NCBI RefSeq assembly: GCF_963576675.1
Contig: NC_088918.1
Span: 59,725,501-59,789,500, forward strand
DNA: 64,000 nucleotides
Reading direction: 5' to 3'
Source of the DNA: Euphorbia lathyris
Taxonomy: Eukaryota > Streptophyta > Magnoliopsida > Malpighiales > Euphorbiaceae
Positions 59,099 through 64,000 of the stretch are shown piece after piece. The translations under genes were made by a program, and so were the position numbers. Numbering within the stretch: position 1 is the stretch's first letter; the number at the start of each line of letters is the position of its first letter. The notes under the pieces are model-generated. The model ran no database searches and had not been told where the DNA came from. It saw nothing but the letters and a program-made list of their open reading frames with translations.

Positions 59099-59509
59099 TG
59101 GTTTTCTGATGTAGATATCTCAAACTTTCTTGTCCGTCCGAGAGATTAGGATGTAATGTGGGGAGAGTGAGTAGATAATTGGGGGAACTGGTGAGGGAGA
59201 GTGGTGGAGCGAGCTCGGGGTTCGGGATTCCGACCCTCCGGTCACTGGTTAGACCCTTGAGTAAATTTTGTTCGGTACTTGATAGCTCCTTTAATTTTAG
59301 TATATTTGAGGTGTGTTTGTTTGTAGTATTATTTTAATATTTTAAGATGATTGGATTAGTTAAAATGCATGTTTTGTTGTAACATTTACTATCTTTAGGT
59401 TTCGAGTTAGTGTAAGATATACTATTACTGACTAATCATTAGAATTGACCTAGGTTCTTCTCATCTTTAGTAGTGACCTCCCTAGTGTTGAGGGTCTATT
59501 ATTGGTGTC
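59099..59509. other. Spacer between the Mutator-like element and the Tat-type LTR
   Basis: No gene or repeat recognised. Confidence 0.45.
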
Positions 59510-60538
59510 TGATAACTTGTGGAAAAATCCTTGATCGGAGCACTTCCCTGTGAGGCGCCGTTGGGATCGGCCGGGGACACTCCGATGCCAAAGTCAGTAA
59601 TATTTCTGAGAATAAACTATAAGTACAAAAGTAGAGAATCAGTAAGTGTATCTCAATAGCTTGGGATGCAAGCTATTTATACTAATGTAGTTGTAACTCC
59701 AGATAACTAGAATGTCTCCATTAATGCCTCATTAATGGCGGTTACTGATCTTATTCAAGTATGACCGTTAGCTCATTAATTGGTTATTAGTTGCCTTTAT
59801 TGGGAATCGGCTTTGCCGTTCCTTGGGCGTATTGAGGTTTGACGTCGGGTCTCCCAAGGCGTTTGACCCTTTGAGGCGTGTTGAGGAATCCATAGATCCG
59901 CCACCTATGAGTCTTGCTTCATACGCCATTTGGAGATTCGTTGGTGGATCCTTATCCATAAGAGTATTGATGGTGGATCCTTCATTCTTTGTCTAATTAT
60001 CCTTTTTCCCCATGTATGATATTTGGATGTTATGGAGATGTAGATGAACAGTCATGTCATTACTCATCTTTAATTGCTATCAATTCTCCATTAATCCCAA
60101 CATTTATCCTTGAAACCCTCAGAGTTGGAGTATTCGAACAGTCAAGTCTTTATTCCCCTTTAATGGCTATTAATTGTCATTTAATTGTATTTATTCCCAT
60201 TCATGATTGGTAATAAAGGCGTCTTTTGGTATTCTTAGATCCGTCAAGGCGTATGTACGCTCTCCTTGAGAACAATGGCGGGTCTCCATTACTCACTCTC
60301 ATCGGGCGTATCTTGTTATGGCGTGTCTCGTCATGGTCCACATGGCATGGCATAATGCTAGAGACTCCTTCCTTTTCCTCATTATTTGCATATTCACCCC
60401 TGCATTAATCTTGCATTAATTATCATTAATCTCACATTAATCATGCATAAATATATCTTTTAGAAGGAATAATGGTTTGCCATTATTTCTATTAATTTTC
60501 CCTTATTCCTTATTCAAGAATAATTTGGGTTGTTATCA
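59510..60538 (-). repeat. 3' LTR of a Tat-type gypsy element
   Basis: Bounded by TGATAACTTGTGG and TTGTTATCA (1029 bp). On the minus strand a polypurine tract CCTTTAGGGGGGCTTC sits directly upstream (60539-60554), so the internal region lies to the right. The 5' LTR is beyond the window. Confidence 0.75.
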
Positions 60539-60554
60539 GAAGCCCCCCTAAAGG

Positions 60555-61008
60555 TATAAAAAGCTCTTTAGGGCTGTCTAAATGGTGTTTCATTTTTCTA
60601 TCTTGGAGGAAAGTGGACCCGCCCTAGATGGGGTCACATATGGATATGATGCACTTTTAGGGGTTTTTTCTTCTTCGTGGATAGGTGGCCAGCTGTATCC
60701 ATTGTTAGCCTCTAGGGGCTTCTTGAGAGTTATTTTTTTTTAGAAAGGGAATAACCCGCCCTTTATGGGACCATTTGTTCCTACCGCATAGGATTATGAT
60801 TCGCCTTATGGACTTCTTTTCTTCAGTTCTGCCATATTGAGGAGAATGACCCGCCCTTAGGGATCAGTAAGAATGACCAGCCATTTAGGGACTTTTGCGC
60901 ATTTTGTGGGGGGTTTTGACACTCTAGGCATTTGCCTTTTTAGCCTTTACTCATTTTCCAAAGCGTTTTTACTTTGTTTTTGTGAAGGTGAGACTTCGTT
61001 ATTTCTAT
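60555..61008. other. Non-coding 3' region of the Tat-type element
   Basis: Contains dispersed phrases such as GACCCGCCCTT(TA) at intervals, related to those at 61790-62110. No gene. Confidence 0.55.
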
Positions 61009-61620
61009 GATGAAGACGAGGATTCATTATTTTGATGAAGACGAGGCTTCATTGTCTTTGATGAAGATGAGGCTTCATTATTTTGGATGAAGACGAGGCT
61101 TTATTGCTTTGGATGAAGACGAGGCTTCATTGTTTGGATGAAGACGAGGCTTCATTATTTGGATGAAGACGAGGCTTCATTGCTTGGATGAAGACGAGGC
61201 TTCATTGCTTGGATGAAGACGATGGTTCATTATTTGGATGAAGATGAGGCTTCATTACTTGGATGAAGATGATCCTTCATTGTTTGGATGAAGACGAGGC
61301 TTCATTATTTTGGATGAAGACGAGGCTTCATTGTTTGGATGAAGACAAGGCTTCATTCTTTGGATGAAGACGAGGCTTCATTATTTTGGATGAAGACGAG
61401 GCTTCATTGCTTGGATGAAGACGAGGCTTCATTGCTTGGATGAAGACGAGGCTTCATTATTTGGATGAAGATGAGGCTTCATTGTTTGGATGAAGAAGAG
61501 GCTTCATTATTTTGGATGAAGACGAAGCTTCATTGTTTGGATAAAGACGAGGCTTCATTCTTTGGATGAAGACGAGGCTTCATTATTTTGGATGAAGACG
61601 AGGCTTCATTGTTTGGATGA
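61009..61620. repeat. 24-unit tandem array, 25-26-bp unit
   Basis: Consensus GATGAAGACGAGGCTTCATT plus a variable TTG/ATTTG/ATTTTG linker. Each unit is itself a hairpin, ATGAAG...CTTCAT, with a 6-7-base loop. Linker types recur in order, suggesting a higher-order unit of about eight monomers. Confidence 0.93.
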
Positions 61621-62109
61621 ACCCTTTTCTTTCCAGAACTATTTTTACTAATGCATTATATCTTTTAGCAAGTAACTTTTTAGAACATGGTTTACTTTGG
61701 ATTTCTCCGATTGTTTAGGGCAGGTGGCCAGCCGTACCCCAATGTGTGAACCTTTTTGAAGGTTAGAAGCTTTTATTCCGTTTGAGGAAATTAAGCTGCC
61801 CTTGGCGGTGATCGAATTTTTCCTATCTTTGAGGTAAGTCGATCCGCTAGCGGGTCTTTTGATTCTCTTGTGAGGAGAAAGTTGAGGGTGTAATGATCTC
61901 ATGTTTGAGATAATTTTAACCCGCTTTTGATGGTGGTCAATCCTTTTCCTATCTTTGAGGTAGATTGATCCGCCATTGGAGCTTTTTGTTCTCCTATCTT
62001 TGAGGAGAGAGTTTAGGGTGTAATTTTCTCATGTTTGAGATAATTTTAACCCGCCCTTGGTGGTGACCAATCCTTTTCCTATCTTTGAGGTAAATTGATC
62101 CGCCGGTAG
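61621..62109. repeat. Dispersed ~120-bp repeats 3' of the Tat-type pol remnant
   Basis: TTTTCCTATCTTTGAGGTA followed by TGATCCGCC recurs near 61815, 61945 and 62076, each preceded by an AATTTTAACCCGC-type phrase in the later copies. Non-coding. Confidence 0.7.
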
Positions 62110-62472
62110 GACTTTTCATTCGCCAGCCACTAGGTGTATGTCACCTCTTTGATTGTATCTGCCTTCTTCAGCTTTGCTATTTCTTCTTTGATTTTTAGGC
62201 CCATGGTTTCGTCTTTTCTGAGCAACTAGAACCGCATCCTCAATGATGTTTAACTTATAAGTAATCACATCTGGGCTTACTCCTGTGGGGATCTCATTCT
62301 CCTATGCAAACACGCTTTCAGACTCAATGAGAACTTTCGTAACATCCTCCTTGATCTCAGGTTTTAATCCTTTGGCGATCCGCACCCGCTTTCCATCAGC
62401 AATAAGGAACATTTCTGTGTCGCCCAAAGCTGTAGTGACAAGTTCATCTTCCTCACCTTCGTCATCTTTGGA
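62110..62472 (-). pseudogene. Tat-type pol remnant: protease-RT linker and first RT residues
   Basis: The minus strand encodes FLIADGKRVRIAKGLKPEIK and then ENEIPTGVSPDVITYKLNII, resembling the linker before RT in Tat-type elements. It has an internal TAG and a frameshift, and ends in an RT-start-like KADTIKEV before the repeat region. The rest of RT is missing here. Confidence 0.6.
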
Positions 62473-62811
62473 TTATGGGCGGATCGATAATGACGTCGAG
62501 TAGGTCTCTTGAGCCACCTTTTGGTTCCCGCTAATCATTACTCCTCCTTTGCTGGTGGGAATGTACATTGCCAAACGGCGGATGGAAATTAGGGCTGCAA
62601 CCTCTGAGATGAACGGCCGCCTAAGAATGATGTTATAAGCTAATTGTCCATCCATAATAGAGAACTCCAGATCACCAATCCATGATTGATCATCATTCGC
62701 CAGCTTGCATTCCAAAGTTACCTGGCCCTTGGTCTCGATAGTGTGACCTCTTGTGATGACATTGCAAGAACTGCCTGTGTCTACCATTACTCGCTTCATT
62801 TCATCTCCCAT
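62473..62811 (-). pseudogene. Tat-type aspartic protease fragment
   Basis: A 112-aa frame with the catalytic motif VMVDTGSSCNVI (residues ~8-19), the flap-side motif YNIILRRPFI (usually LGRP) and PTSKGGVMISGNQ, all typical of Tat/Athila-type gypsy proteases. The frame is open, but gag upstream and RT downstream are broken. Confidence 0.75.
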
Positions 62812-63464
62812 CCTTCAATCGTCATTGTTACTACCAATGCATCTGTATGTGGAGAGATTACTGGACCTGTTTCTGCAAAAAGGGCAATTGAGGGATGTTT
62901 TATCCAGAGCGGATATTTTTGCTTTTTTCACGGGTGGCTGATACACTGGTCCATCTGCTATGACATTAATGACACTTTTGAATTTCTTTTTGGGATCTGT
63001 CTTCTACTTGTCGTCTTGTTATTTATTATTCTGGACAAATCTATCTAGTTTTCCAACTCCCAGCAAGCTTCAAAATGTGGTGGCCATTTCTTCTATGGAA
63101 CCTATAATACGTCTTGGCGTTCCTTTCAACGGTTATATGCTCCCCTCCTTTGGGTTTGGGATATGTAATGTCCCGTTTATATTGCACTCTTCTCCTTTAT
63201 ATTGTGGTAAGTTGGAAGCTTTAAACCTTCTGTCCGCCTCGTACCACATGATCCGTGCTGTGAATGGCGAATTCCTGTTAACTGGATGGGCATACCTTTC
63301 TGCATTGTTCTCTCATCTATCTAGAGCGGCATGCACTCGCCTTTCAATCTCATCATCCATGTGTTTGATGTTGAATCGTGGTGGCGAAGTCGGCTTTTGA
63401 TTTTGATCTCGATCATGTTGAGGTTATGCTTGGAACTATGGTTTGACACGGATGGATGTTGTCA
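62812..63464 (-). pseudogene. Tat-type gag remnant
   Basis: The minus strand includes MDDEIERRVHAALDR, then a stop, then NRNSPFTARIMWYEADRRFK and LPQYKGEECNI, a Tat-type gag core, leading with frame breaks toward the protease. Confidence 0.55.
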
Positions 63465-64000
63465 CAACCGCCGGAGCCATTTTATCTAGCTTCGAATATC
63501 TTGTCTCCGCATCCTTCAACATTTTGCTAACATAATAGATGGGGAACTGTTGACCTTCTTCTTCTTGAATAACCACAGTGCACATAGCTTTATCCATGGC
63601 AGATAGATACAAATGCAGGTCTCCCCTTCAAATTGGTCTGCTCATCAAGGGTGGTTCTGCTAAGAATTATTTTATACCTTGAAATGCTTGTTGACAATCT
63701 TCCTAGTACGATGATCCGCTTGTTCAACCTCTGGATCTTTCTCACCCTTTGTGGGGCTTTCATTTAGGCGCTCTTTTCACCTTTCTCCTCGTAGAGCTTT
63801 TATTTATCTGGATTTGCTCTAACTCCTTTTTGGCTAATGACGTAGTCAAGGAATTTTTCTGAAGTGACTCTGAATGTACACCTCTATGGATTGAGCTTTA
63901 CTTTTCATGCCAGTGTTAGGCGCTGGTTGCAGTGTTAGTGATTCCCTTGTACTTATGGGTTAGTACATAAAGAACTCCAGAAGTGGGGCATATCCTGTCC
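63465..64000 (-). pseudogene. Tat-type RT/RNase H remnant, out of order, cut by the window edge
   Basis: From the window end the minus strand encodes CTFRVTSEKFLDYVISQKGV and RANPDK (RT C-terminal 'connection'), and later PIYYVSKMLKDAETRYSKLD (RNase H). It has several stops. It lies 5' of gag on the same strand, which is the wrong order for one element. Confidence 0.65.

Noticed and set aside
61009..61620. CRISPR-like array
   Set aside because: Units abut with 3-6-base linkers and no unique spacers, and the genome is plant. It is tandem satellite-type DNA.

Overview
The window is nuclear DNA from a flowering plant, almost certainly a eudicot. It has plant-type LTR retrotransposons primed by initiator-Met and Asp tRNAs, a Helitron, CACTA, hAT and Mutator-type DNA transposons, and one ordinary intron-containing host gene. 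The species cannot be named from what I can read.

1-23844: a minus-strand Ty1/copia element (here Copia-A) whose pol gene was broken by two later insertions. One is a Ty3/gypsy element with a full-length gag-pol frame (Gypsy-B, 11814-18876, target duplication CCTTC). The other is a large-LTR Athila-like element carrying only a gag-like frame (5370-11436, target duplication ATTAT). Copia-A also has an extra long frame after pol (1124-3949) that has its own promoter-like sequence and one internal stop.

23921-27266: a non-autonomous Helitron with tandem copies of its 5' end. 27267-28105 is AT-rich and holds a stem-loop MITE-like repeat.

28106-44780: a second nested stack. A plus-strand copy of the Copia-A family (Copia-B) has its 5' LTR split by a 4.8-kb CACTA-type transposon (29368-34202). 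Its gag is cut after 22 codons by an Athila-like LTR (34524-35820), which is in turn cut by a minus-strand copia (Copia-2, 35821-44180). The CACTA element has no recognisable transposase. It does carry what looks like an intact three-exon gene for a ubiquitin-conjugating (E2) fold in which the catalytic cysteine position is serine. The gene has a TATA box, and a roughly 580-bp nested palindrome lies directly downstream of its stop codon. This is the most unusual locus in the window.

44781-57200: a gene-poor flank with a hAT-type MITE, then the one clear host gene, an oxysterol-binding-protein-related protein of the short ORP3 type (minus strand, 10 coding exons, 48620-57027). Its 3.6-kb intron 8 holds a gag-only LTR element and another hAT-type MITE.

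57563-64000: a Mutator-like element with 9-bp target duplications, then a minus-strand Tat-type gypsy 3' LTR, a 24-unit tandem array, and scrambled gag/protease/RT remnants running off the window end.

All boundaries, target duplications and splice sites were read by eye. Family assignments rest on motif recognition, not database searches.
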